From Propionibacteriaceae bacterium (GTDB taxonomy: Bacteria; Actinomycetota; Actinomycetes; Propionibacteriales; Propionibacteriaceae): 6,391 nt of DNA. The notes under the pieces were generated by a model, which was not told the origin of the DNA, made no database searches, and saw only the letters and a program-made list of their open reading frames with translations. Every line of letters begins with the position of its first letter. Position 1 is the stretch's first letter. The stretch spans positions 1-6,391 of the forward strand of contig PMLO01000231.1 of assembly GCA_003158895.1 (NCBI GenBank). The letters run 5' to 3'. Shown here in pieces: positions 1 through 5,615 of this stretch. The translations under genes were made by a program, and so were the position numbers.

Positions 1-172
1 GGGGTCAGCATAGCGAGCCGCGCGTGTCCGCTCAGGTACACGACGACAAGCACCTCGCGCCCGCTTGCCTGAGCCTGAAAAGCCATGGAGGGCTTGAGTC
101 CTGGGGGGAATGGTGGCGTCTCCATCCGTGTCGCGACTTGGTCTTGGCAATCGGGCAAGACATGATGGCGGG

Positions 173-883
173 ATGCGGATCGTGGGCGTACTCGCCGCCG
201 GGAGACCAGCGGAGATCACCCTGCCGGTGAGCCACGGCATCGATCCGCACGCCACGCTCTGGGACCAGGGCTACTTCGTCCAGCGCGTCCTGTCCGTGGC
301 TGGTCCGGCCGAGAACATCGTCGTCACCGTGCAGGTCGCTCCCCACCACCACCCGGGGACCACCTTGCCGGTACGCGATCGCGGGCTAGATCCCGGACTC
401 GTCATCCCCCCGCACACCGCGCCGGAACAGCGGCAGCGAGTCGCCGCGTACGCGATCGTTCTCTCGTCACGCGGCCTGCTGGCGACACAGTTCTCGTCCC
501 GCACCGCCGTTCCGGGCCTGTGGGGGCTGCCTGGTGGCGGTCTCGATCAGACCGAGAGCGCGGCGCATGCGGTCGTCCGCGAGATCGCCGAGGAGACCGG
601 TCAGGTCGCCGAGATCGCCCAGGTGCTCGATCTCCAGTCCGACCACTGGATCGGCCGCGCGCCGTCCGGGAGGATCGAGGACTTCCACGCCCTGCGCCTC
701 ATCTACGCCGCCACGTGCGCCGACCCGACCGACCCCGTGGTGCATGACGTGGGCGGTACGACTGCGGCGGCACGCTGGCTGCCGGTACGGAGGTGGCGCC
801 GCTTCAGCTGGACCGCCGGCTTCAGGGCCGTACTCGTCAAGCACCTCCCCACCCTCGTACCCGCCGAGGACCAGCCCGCCTGA
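173..883 (+). CDS. NUDIX hydrolase with an uncharacterised N-terminal region
   Basis: Predicted Nudix pyrophosphohydrolase of 236 aa, probably cytosolic, acting on a nucleoside diphosphate linked to another moiety; the substrate cannot be told. The Nudix box is at residues 122-144: G122, five residues, E128, seven residues, then REIAEETG (136-143), which holds the metal-binding glutamates. The usual final hydrophobic residue is Gln144. The catalytic domain runs from about residue 88 (RVAAYAIVL) to 205 (ARWLPV). The first 85 or so residues are not a standard Nudix fold and I do not recognise them, but their codons are strongly G/C-ending, so they look truly coded. I chose ATG173 because the 21 codons between the alternative ATG110 and it have only about half G/C third positions. 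No convincing Shine-Dalgarno precedes 173; a G-run sits only about 2-4 nt from 110/113. It converges on the BI-1-like gene. The family is certain, the start is not. Confidence 0.85.
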   Translation: MRIVGVLAAGRPAEITLPVSHGIDPHATLWDQGYFVQRVLSVAGPAENIVVTVQVAPHHHPGTTLPVRDRGLDPGLVIPPHTAPEQRQRVAAYAIVLSSRGLLATQFSSRTAVPGLWGLPGGGLDQTESAAHAVVREIAEETGQVAEIAQVLDLQSDHWIGRAPSGRIEDFHALRLIYAATCADPTDPVVHDVGGTTAAARWLPVRRWRRFSWTAGFRAVLVKHLPTLVPAEDQPA

Positions 884-907
884 CGGCCACGGGCCCGGAA
901 CGCACGA

Positions 908-935
908 CTGGCCCGGACTGTACGGTCCGGGCCAG
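908..935. terminator. Bidirectional hairpin terminator between convergent genes
   Basis: Perfect inverted repeat with 11-bp arms, CTGGCCCGGAC (908-918) and GTCCGGGCCAG (925-935), and a 6-nt loop. It lies between the stop of the NUDIX gene (883) and the stop of the convergent BI-1-like gene (952), so it can serve both. No U-tract follows on either strand, which is usual for actinobacterial terminators. Termination activity is inferred from structure and position. Confidence 0.75.
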
Positions 936-951
936 TGTGTGAGGTCGGAGG

Positions 952-1839
952 TCAGCGACGGATGTAGCTGAGGATCCGGAGGATGTTCGTGTAGAGCCAG
1001 ACCATGGTCACGGTGAGGCCGAAGGCTGCGCGCCAGGACTCGGTAGCCGGGGCGCCCATCGCGACCCCCTGCTCGATGCTCTGGAAGTCGTCGACCAGCG
1101 ACAACACGGCGAGGACGACGCCGATCCCGGCGAACAGCCACGCGAGGCCGCCGACGGAGCCGGTCATGCCCGCGTACAGGCCGAGGTTGATGCCGAAGAA
1201 CGACAGAACGAAGCTGAGCAGGCTCGCCACCACGACGCCGATCATCGACAGCATGACGATCTTGCGGACCTTCGTCGACAACCGGAAGCCGCCGAACTTG
1301 AACGCCGCGAGCGTGATGGCGGCTGCGACGAACGTGCCGAGGACCGCCTGGATGACGATTCCCGGGTAGTACGACTCGAACAGCATGCTGAATCCGCCGA
1401 TGAAGACGCCCTCGATAAGGGCGAACGTGATCGCGAGCACCGGACCGATCGAGCGGCGGACCGCGACGATCAGCGGGACGATGAAGGCCACGAGACCGGA
1501 CACCATCGCGACGGGCAGCAACAGGTTGAGCGGCAGGAACTTCGCCGCGGCCACCGCGACGAGCATCATGACGCCCATCGTGATCGACGTCTTGGTGATG
1601 ACGTCGTCGACGGTCATGCGGTCGACCTGCTGCGGCGCCGACGGCCGGTACTGCGGGCCGTCGTTGGGCGTTCCCGCGGGCGGCTGCTGGCCGTACTGCG
1701 TTGTGGGCTGGCTGTACTGCGTATAGGGCTGGCCGTACTGCGCGCCGTAGCTCTGGTCGCCCGGCTGCTGCTGGTGGGGCTGCGCCTGCGGCAGGTTGTG
1801 CGTCCAGGCGTCAGGACGTGAGAGGACCGGATTGGCCAC
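952..1839 (-). CDS. Bax inhibitor-1/YccA family membrane protein
   Basis: Integral membrane protein of 295 aa in the actinobacterial Bax inhibitor-1 (TMBIM/YccA) family. Some bacterial relatives are pH-sensitive Ca2+ leak channels; the role here is unknown. Residues 1-75 are a disordered Q/P/Y/G-rich cytoplasmic tail containing heptapeptide repeats. The family core starts at MTVDDVITKTSI (75-86). About seven hydrophobic helices follow, roughly at 84-100, 104-126, 131-153, 160-180, 193-215, 228-248 and 272-292. The acidic motif SLVDDFQSIEQG (247-258) matches the region where the family's functional aspartates lie. The frame is open up to 1884, but I chose GTG 1837-1839: it gives the family-like N-terminus VANPVLSR and has an AAGGAAGG Shine-Dalgarno 7 nt upstream. 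It appears monocistronic, bounded by hairpins on both sides. A weak -10-like TAGACT lies on the minus strand at 1874-1879, without a convincing -35. Confidence 0.9.
   Translation of the reverse strand: MANPVLSRPDAWTHNLPQAQPHQQQPGDQSYGAQYGQPYTQYSQPTTQYGQQPPAGTPNDGPQYRPSAPQQVDRMTVDDVITKTSITMGVMMLVAVAAAKFLPLNLLLPVAMVSGLVAFIVPLIVAVRRSIGPVLAITFALIEGVFIGGFSMLFESYYPGIVIQAVLGTFVAAAITLAAFKFGGFRLSTKVRKIVMLSMIGVVVASLLSFVLSFFGINLGLYAGMTGSVGGLAWLFAGIGVVLAVLSLVDDFQSIEQGVAMGAPATESWRAAFGLTVTMVWLYTNILRILSYIRR
1686..1742. repeat. Three 21-bp-spaced repeats coding a Q/Y-rich heptapeptide
   Basis: The 15-mer GCTGGCCGTACTGCG occurs at 1686-1700, again with one mismatch at 1707-1721, and again exactly at 1728-1742. 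The period is exactly 21 bp. On the minus strand this codes the heptads QYGQPYT, QYSQPTT and QYGQQPP in the N-terminal tail of the BI-1-like protein. The repeat is in frame, so copy-number change would lengthen or shorten the tail without breaking the gene. Confidence 0.85.
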
Positions 1840-1846
1840 GAAGGTG

Positions 1847-1854
1847 CCTTCCTT
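1847..1854 (-). promoter_or_regulatory. Ribosome binding site fixing the GTG start of the BI-1-like gene
   Basis: AAGGAAGG on the minus strand, 7 nt before GTG 1839. It decides for this start over the longer reading frame beginning at 1884, whose extra 15 codons would include the ribosome binding site itself. Confidence 0.75.
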
Positions 1855-1891
1855 GTGAATGGAAACCTTTGTCAGTCTACTCAACGCCCTC

Positions 1892-1920
1892 GACCGGCCG
1901 CCTTCTTCCGGCGGCCGGTC
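1892..1920 (-). terminator. Hairpin terminator after the CoADR-rhodanese gene
   Basis: Perfect inverted repeat: GACCGGCCGCC (1892-1902), a 7-nt loop, and GGCGGCCGGTC (1910-1920). It starts 14 nt after the stop codon of the CoA-disulfide reductase gene and lies upstream of the BI-1-like start, so it probably ends the thioredoxin/reductase transcript. There is no U-tract after the stem on the minus strand, so strength is uncertain. Confidence 0.75.
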
Positions 1921-1934
1921 AGGGTTGACCCCGA

Positions 1935-3602
1935 CTAGTTCAGGACCTCAGCAGCCCGGTTCCCCAAGGTCGCCTTCAGGGTACGCATCCCGCCGGAGAG
2001 CATCGACGAGTCGAAACCCTCCTGGTCGAGGATCCGGTGCGCGAGGTACGAGCGGACGCCCGCCGCACACATGACCGCGACCGGACGGCCGGCAGCGGCA
2101 GTCCGGATCTCCTCGAGCCGATCCCGTACCTGCGTGTGCGGCACGAGCATGCAGCCGGGGACGTGCTCGGCGGCGTGCTCGCCGTGGCTGCGGACGTCGA
2201 GGACCAGCTGGTCGGCCATGACGGCCTCGAGATCGGCCGCGTACCAGAGCTTGAGCGTCCCGTTCAGCACGTTCTCGCCGGCCATGCCGGCCATGTTGAC
2301 GGGGTCCTTGGCCGACCCGTACGGCGGCGCATAGGCGAGGTCGAGATCGATGAGGTCGGACACGCTGAAGCCCCCACGGATGGCAGTGGCCAGGACGTCG
2401 ATGCGCTTGGCCACACCCTTGTGCCCGACGGCCTGAGCGCCGAGAAGCAGGCCGTCGCCGGCGCGGAAGTGAACCAGCAGGTCGATCGTCGACGCTCCCG
2501 GGAAGTACCCGGCGTGATTGCTCGGGTGCAGGTGGAGCGTGTGGTACGCAACCCCCGCCGCGTCGAGCGAGGCCCGGTTCGCACCGGTCATTGCCGCGGT
2601 CAGCTCGCCGATCCGGACGACAGCCGTACCGATCGGTGCCGGCATCGGACGCGCTGTCTCTGGGCGGAAGATCGCGTCGGCGACCAGGCGTCCGGAGCGG
2701 TTCGCCGGGCCGGCGAGAGCCACCGGACGACGGGCGCCGGTGATGGCGTCGACGCTGATGACCGCGTCGCCCACCGCGTATACGTCGGGCAAGTTCGTAC
2801 GGCCGTGCTCGTCGATGCAGATCGCTCCACGCTCGCACGTCACGCCCGCGGCCTCGAAGGCCTTCGTGTCGGGACGTACACCCACCGAGAGCACGATGAT
2901 GTCGGCGGCGAGGCGGGTGCCATCGGCGAGGACGACGGTGTCGGAGACCTCTCCGGGGATCACCTCGGACGCGGCGACGCCCTCGCGGACGTCGATGCCG
3001 AGGCGCCGAAGCTCCTCGGATGCCATGTTGGCCATCTCGGTCTCGAGCGGGGGCAGGACATGCGGCGCGAGCTCGACAAGGGTCGTCGCGAGGCCCCGCA
3101 TCGCCAACGCCTCAGCCGCTTCGATGCCGATGAAGCCGGCTCCGAGGACGACCGCGTTCTTGGCGCCATCGAGCACGGCGTCGCGCATCGAGACGGCATC
3201 GCCGACCGTACGGAGCGTTTGCACGCGCGGGGAGTCGATGCCGGGGAGCGGCGGCCTGATGGCAGCCGCGCCAGGAGAGAGTACGAGCGCGTCGTACGCG
3301 ATGGTCTCGGTCTGACCGGCGACGTTGACCGTGACGGTCTTCGCCGCGGCGTCGAGGCCGACCACGTCGTGGAGGACCCGTACGTCGAGGTTCAGGGCCT
3401 CCGCCAGAGAGTGAGGCGTCTGGACCAGGAGCTTGGACTCCTTGGTGATCTCGCCCCCGACGAAGTAGGGCAGTCCGCAGTTGGCGAACGACACGAACTC
3501 GCCGCGCTCGAGGACGATGATCTCGGCCGATTCGTCGAGACGCCGGGCGCGGGCGGCGGCACTCATGCCACCGGCGACACCTCCGACGACAACCAGCCTC
3601 AC
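1935..3602 (-). CDS. CoA-disulfide/persulfide reductase with C-terminal rhodanese domain
   Basis: FAD- and NAD(P)H-dependent reductase of 555 aa in the CoA-disulfide reductase (CoADR)-rhodanese fusion family (CoAPR/Npsr type). Known members reduce CoA-disulfide or CoA-persulfide and other polysulfides, releasing sulfide. Visible parts in order: FAD-binding GGVAGG (7-12); redox Cys42 in SFANCGLPYFVGG, the single-cysteine CoADR active site; NAD(P)-binding GAGFIG (154-159); second FAD motif LPDVYAVGDA (271-280); dimerisation domain with YAPPYGSAKDPVN (424-436), whose tyrosines match the conserved CoADR pair; rhodanese domain about 455-550 with catalytic Cys512 in the loop CAAGVR. All key residues are present and the length is normal for the fusion. 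The start is GTG 3600-3602, sharing GTGA with the thioredoxin stop; GAAGAGG lies 7 nt upstream inside the thioredoxin gene. Translational coupling and a shared function in thiol/sulfane-sulfur handling are inferred. CoA-disulfide versus persulfide preference cannot be read from sequence. Confidence 0.92.
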   Translation of the reverse strand: MRLVVVGGVAGGMSAAARARRLDESAEIIVLERGEFVSFANCGLPYFVGGEITKESKLLVQTPHSLAEALNLDVRVLHDVVGLDAAAKTVTVNVAGQTETIAYDALVLSPGAAAIRPPLPGIDSPRVQTLRTVGDAVSMRDAVLDGAKNAVVLGAGFIGIEAAEALAMRGLATTLVELAPHVLPPLETEMANMASEELRRLGIDVREGVAASEVIPGEVSDTVVLADGTRLAADIIVLSVGVRPDTKAFEAAGVTCERGAICIDEHGRTNLPDVYAVGDAVISVDAITGARRPVALAGPANRSGRLVADAIFRPETARPMPAPIGTAVVRIGELTAAMTGANRASLDAAGVAYHTLHLHPSNHAGYFPGASTIDLLVHFRAGDGLLLGAQAVGHKGVAKRIDVLATAIRGGFSVSDLIDLDLAYAPPYGSAKDPVNMAGMAGENVLNGTLKLWYAADLEAVMADQLVLDVRSHGEHAAEHVPGCMLVPHTQVRDRLEEIRTAAAGRPVAVMCAAGVRSYLAHRILDQEGFDSSMLSGGMRTLKATLGNRAAEVLN

Positions 3603-3976
3603 TTGGCGGCCTCTTCGGTCTCGCGGGCGGCGATCTGCGCGCGGACGTCGTCCATGTCGAGGTCGCGGACGGCGGTGATGACCCGTTCGAGCTGGGGCCC
3701 GTTCAGGGCGCCCGGCTGCGCGAAGACGATGATGCCGTCGCGGAATGCCATGAGAGTCGGGATCGAGGTGATGTTGAAAGCTCCGGCCAGCCCGCCCTCA
3801 GCCTCGGTATCCACCTTGCCGAAGACGATGTCGGTGTGAACGCCCGACGCCTTCTCGTAGACGGGGCCGAAGGCCCGGCACGGCGGGCACCAGTCGGCCC
3901 AGAAGTCGAGAAGGACGATGCCCTCGCCTGAGACGACGTCTTCGAAGCCGTCAGTGGTGATCTGTCGTGTAGCCAT
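3599..3976 (-). CDS. Thioredoxin with CPPC active site
   Basis: Single-domain thioredoxin of 125 aa, cytosolic, with no signal peptide. The active site is W29-C30-P31-P32-C33 in DFWADWCPPCRAFGPVYE, and the cis-proline is P73 in TSIPTLMAF. The dipeptide between the cysteines is PP instead of the usual GP, which in known variants shifts redox potential. After the standard fold (to about residue 107) there is a short charged helical tail (DMDDVRAQIAARETEEAAK). First gene of a two-gene operon; its TGA overlaps the GTG of the CoADR-rhodanese gene, suggesting that it supplies thiol electrons to, or works beside, that enzyme in clearing disulfides or persulfides. The start ATG (3974-3976) has no Shine-Dalgarno. 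A promoter -10 ends only 8 nt upstream, so a leaderless or near-leaderless mRNA fits. Regulation by a CsoR-family repressor is predicted from the palindromes at 3988-4026. Confidence 0.93.
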   Translation of the reverse strand: MATRQITTDGFEDVVSGEGIVLLDFWADWCPPCRAFGPVYEKASGVHTDIVFGKVDTEAEGGLAGAFNITSIPTLMAFRDGIIVFAQPGALNGPQLERVITAVRDLDMDDVRAQIAARETEEAAK

Positions 3977-3984
3977 GCGGCGAT

Positions 3985-4012
3985 CTTATACCCTTAGGGG
4001 TATCGAACCAAA
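3985..4012 (-). promoter_or_regulatory. Promoter of the thioredoxin/CoADR-rhodanese operon
   Basis: On the minus strand, -35-like TTTGGT (4012-4007), a 16-nt spacer, and -10 TATAAG (3990-3985), five of six to consensus. Transcription would start about 6-8 nt later, at or within about 3 nt of the ATG (3976). The spacer is almost wholly occupied by the palindrome at 3988-4003, so a bound repressor would exclude RNA polymerase. The -35 match is poor; the assignment rests on the -10, the missing Shine-Dalgarno and the operator position. Confidence 0.6.
3988..4003. promoter_or_regulatory. CsoR/CstR-family operator, primary site
   Basis: Perfect 16-bp palindrome ATACCC-TTAG-GGGTAT between the -35 and -10 of the thioredoxin promoter. 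It closely resembles known operators of the CsoR/RcnR family (copper CsoR and persulfide-sensing CstR), which have ATACCC/GGGTAT arms around a short centre. The downstream thiol/persulfide reductase genes favour a CstR-like or dual input, but copper CsoR cannot be excluded. No regulator gene of this family is in the window. Confidence 0.65.
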
Positions 4013-4026
4013 CCCCAGGGGGGTAT
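4011..4026. promoter_or_regulatory. Second, degenerate CsoR/CstR-type operator
   Basis: A copy of the same site with an intact right arm GGGTAT (4021-4026), 4-nt centre AGGG, and degenerate left arm AACCCC (four of six matches). It starts 23 bp from the first site, about two helical turns, and overlaps the -35. Two copies on one DNA face would suit cooperative binding of tetramers. Weaker than the first site. Confidence 0.45.
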
Positions 4027-4068
4027 AGGTCAGCGTCGGAGTGGCCGGCCCTCACGACATCTGCACAG

Positions 4069-4142
4069 TGCCCCCGATGGGAATCGAACCCATACTTTGG
4101 CGGGTTTAAGCCGCCTGCCTCTGCCGGTTGGGCTACGGGGGC
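4069..4142 (-). tRNA. tRNA-Leu (anticodon UAA), with short variable loop
   Basis: Full cloverleaf on the minus strand, 74 nt to the discriminator. Acceptor GCCCCCG (4142-4136) pairs with CGGGGGC. The D arm has a 3-bp stem GCC/GGC and the loop AACCGGCAGA, typical of tRNA-Leu. The anticodon stem GGCGG/CCGCC encloses loop CTTAAAC, anticodon UAA, which reads UUA. The variable loop is only AAAGT. The T arm is ATGGG-TTCGATT-CCCAT. Discriminator A (4069), the Leu identity base, is followed by CTG, so CCA must be added after transcription. tRNA-Leu is normally class II with a long variable arm, so this short form is odd. It starts one nucleotide after the ppx stop codon, so it is probably cut from the eno-ppx operon transcript. 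I found no in-frame UUA codon in the genes of this window, so it reads a very rare codon. Confidence 0.9.
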
Positions 4143-4143
4143 G

Positions 4144-5061
4144 TCAGCGGCGTAGGAGCTCCAGTGTGGCACCGTCGAGGATGTCGGTCTCGCGTACGGT
4201 CATGGGTTCTCCGACGCGAGCGGCCACCTGCGCCACGATCAGCGCGCCGGCGCAGATCACCTCGGCGCGTAGCTGCTGGAGCATGGGGTACGTCGCCATG
4301 ACGTCGGCGACCGGCATCGCGAGCAACTGCTCGGCGAGGCGGTCGATCTCGGCCACCTCGACGAGAGAGTTGTGGACCCGCGTGCGGTCGTACGTGGTCA
4401 GCCCCTGAGCCAATGCGGACAGGCTGGTCGTCGTGCCGGCGACGCCGATCCACGTGGCGGCCTCGCCGATCGGGACTCCCGAGGAGTCGAGCAGCCCGTC
4501 GACGAAGTCGCGTGCGGCTCGCACCTCAGCTGCGGTCGGCGGGTCCCCCGCCAGGAAGCGCTCCCGGATCCGTACGGAGCCCATGTCGAGGGAACGCGCG
4601 ACACGTACGGAGCCGTCGAGGTCCCCGAGGATCAGTTCGGTCGAGCCGCCGCCGACGTCCATCACGAGTACGGGTCCGGCCGCGACCGGGCCCCCTGAGA
4701 GGGCGCCGAGGAACGACAGCCGCGCCTCCTCGTCGCCGCTGATGACGTCGACATCGATGCCCAGCCGCTCCCGTACACCGCCGAAGAACTCGTCCCGGTT
4801 GCTCACGTCGCGTGCGGCCGATGTCGCGAGGAACCGCACCCGATCGACGCCGAGGTCGCGGATGCGCGCCGCGTACGTATCGACGGCCGCGAACGTACGA
4901 GCGAGCGCGTCGGGGTGGAAGCGGCGGGTGGCGTCGACCCCCTGACCGAGCCGTACGAGCTCGAGGCGGCGCTCGACCTCGTTGAGGCTGTTGCCGGTGC
5001 CAGGATCGGCCACGAGGAGCCGGATCGTGTTCGTGCCGCAGTCGATCACCGCGACCCTCAT
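4144..5061 (-). CDS. ppx: Ppx/GppA family exopolyphosphatase/pppGpp phosphohydrolase
   Basis: Cytosolic phosphatase of 305 aa in the ASKHA-fold Ppx/GppA family, which removes terminal phosphate from polyphosphate or from pppGpp; the preferred substrate cannot be told. Visible motifs: DCGTNTIRLLV (7-17), phosphate-1 loop; ATSAARDVSNRDEF (79-92); SGDEEARLSFLGA (108-120) with the conserved catalytic-type glutamate; MDVGGGSTELI (134-144), phosphate-2 loop; GVAGTTTSLSAL (206-217). The length fits the short actinobacterial form (two N-terminal domains only, no HD domain as in E. coli PPX). The frame is open to 5181, but I chose ATG 5059-5061: it begins exactly at MRVAVIDCGTN, overlaps the DUF501 stop as ATGA, and has GGGGAGG 4 nt upstream. 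It sits after DUF501 in the eno-ftsB-DUF501-ppx operon, with a tRNA directly behind. Confidence 0.93.
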   Translation of the reverse strand: MRVAVIDCGTNTIRLLVADPGTGNSLNEVERRLELVRLGQGVDATRRFHPDALARTFAAVDTYAARIRDLGVDRVRFLATSAARDVSNRDEFFGGVRERLGIDVDVISGDEEARLSFLGALSGGPVAAGPVLVMDVGGGSTELILGDLDGSVRVARSLDMGSVRIRERFLAGDPPTAAEVRAARDFVDGLLDSSGVPIGEAATWIGVAGTTTSLSALAQGLTTYDRTRVHNSLVEVAEIDRLAEQLLAMPVADVMATYPMLQQLRAEVICAGALIVAQVAARVGEPMTVRETDILDGATLELLRR

Positions 5062-5615
5062 GAGACCTCCCCGAGGCAAGGACGAGCCCAGAACTCGCCG
5101 AGGCGAGCCACCGTCTCGTCGCCGAGCGGGTTGACGCCGGGTCCCGCGGCGAGCGCGTGCGCGGCGAGTGCGTGCAGGCATTTGACCCGGTCCGGCATGC
5201 CGCCGGCGCTGACGCCGTCGATCTCCGGCACGTCGAGATCGGACAGGGCGTGGCGGTCGGCGATGTACGCGTCGTGGGCGGCCCGGTACGCAGCGGCCAG
5301 CTCGGCGTCGGCTGCGAGCCGCTCCGCCATGTCCCGCATCACCCCTTCTGCTTCCAGCGTCGAGCAGGCGGCCGCGGCGCGGGGGCAGGTCAGGTAGTAC
5401 GTGGTCGGGAAGGGCGTGCCGTCCGGCAGAGCGGGCAACGTGGCGACGACCCCCGGCTTGCCGCAGGGGCAGCGCCAGGCGATTCCCGCCATGCCACGGG
5501 GCGTACGACCCAGCTGCGCGGCGATCGTCGCCTCGTCAGAGCCGCCGATCGGCTCGATCATGCCCCGCTCGCCGGGGTGGCCGGAACTCGCTGCGCTCGT
5601 GCCCTCATGACTCAT
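5058..5615 (-). CDS. DUF501 domain-containing protein
   Basis: Conserved actinobacterial protein of 185 aa with no established function. The DUF501 core runs from about residue 27 (DEATIAAQLGRTPRG) to 178. Landmarks: WRCPCGKPGVV (48-57), PFPTTYYLTCPRA (68-80), SAGGMPDRVKCLHAL (136-150), HALAAGPGVNPLGDE (153-167). Conserved C49, C51, C77, C146 and H148 could bind a metal, but this is inference. No signal peptide or membrane segment. It overlaps the ftsB-like stop as ATGA at its start and the ppx start as ATGA at its end, so it is translationally coupled on both sides; the constant placement between a division gene and a polyphosphate/pppGpp enzyme is the only functional hint. I chose ATG 5613-5615 for the overlap. 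ATG 5559-5561 (MIEPIGG) would drop 18 non-conserved residues and remains possible. Confidence 0.9.
   Translation of the reverse strand: MSHEGTSAASSGHPGERGMIEPIGGSDEATIAAQLGRTPRGMAGIAWRCPCGKPGVVATLPALPDGTPFPTTYYLTCPRAAAACSTLEAEGVMRDMAERLAADAELAAAYRAAHDAYIADRHALSDLDVPEIDGVSAGGMPDRVKCLHALAAHALAAGPGVNPLGDETVARLGEFWARPCLGEVS

Noticed and set aside
1..172. Possible gene end or promoter at the left edge
   Set aside because: One forward frame is open from the edge to a stop at 70-72 and another to 230, but neither gives a recognisable protein. A 5-bp stem (AAGCC/GGCTT near 79-95) is too weak to call, and I found no convincing -35/-10 pair for the NUDIX gene.
467..1141. Minus-strand open frame overlapping the NUDIX gene and the end of the BI-1-like gene
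   Set aside because: It runs through the 908-935 terminator hairpin and is antisense to a clear Nudix box; there is no recognisable domain.
1874..1884. TAGACT (-10-like) and TTGAGT (-35-like) on the minus strand before the BI-1-like gene
   Set aside because: The two overlap by one base and cannot form one promoter. The -10-like box lacks a proper -35 and the -35-like box has only CATTCA at correct spacing.
2037..3839. Plus-strand open frame of 600 codons antisense to the CoADR-rhodanese and thioredoxin genes
   Set aside because: It mirrors two well-supported minus-strand genes with all catalytic motifs. Its composition (D/R/G/V-rich, no domain) is typical of a reverse-strand shadow in GC-rich coding DNA.
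4040..4057. GGCCGGCC-centred palindrome downstream of the tRNA as a terminator
   Set aside because: It has no loop and imperfect flanks, so it would fold poorly; it may still be relevant if transcripts end here, but the sequence does not support a call.
3951..4172. Minus-strand open frame across the tRNA and operator region
   Set aside because: It spans a complete tRNA cloverleaf and the thioredoxin promoter; there is no protein family resemblance.
5062..5181. 40-residue N-terminal extension of the ppx reading frame
   Set aside because: It overlaps conserved DUF501 codons, is Arg-rich without family similarity, and ATG 5061 has a strong ribosome site and an ATGA overlap.
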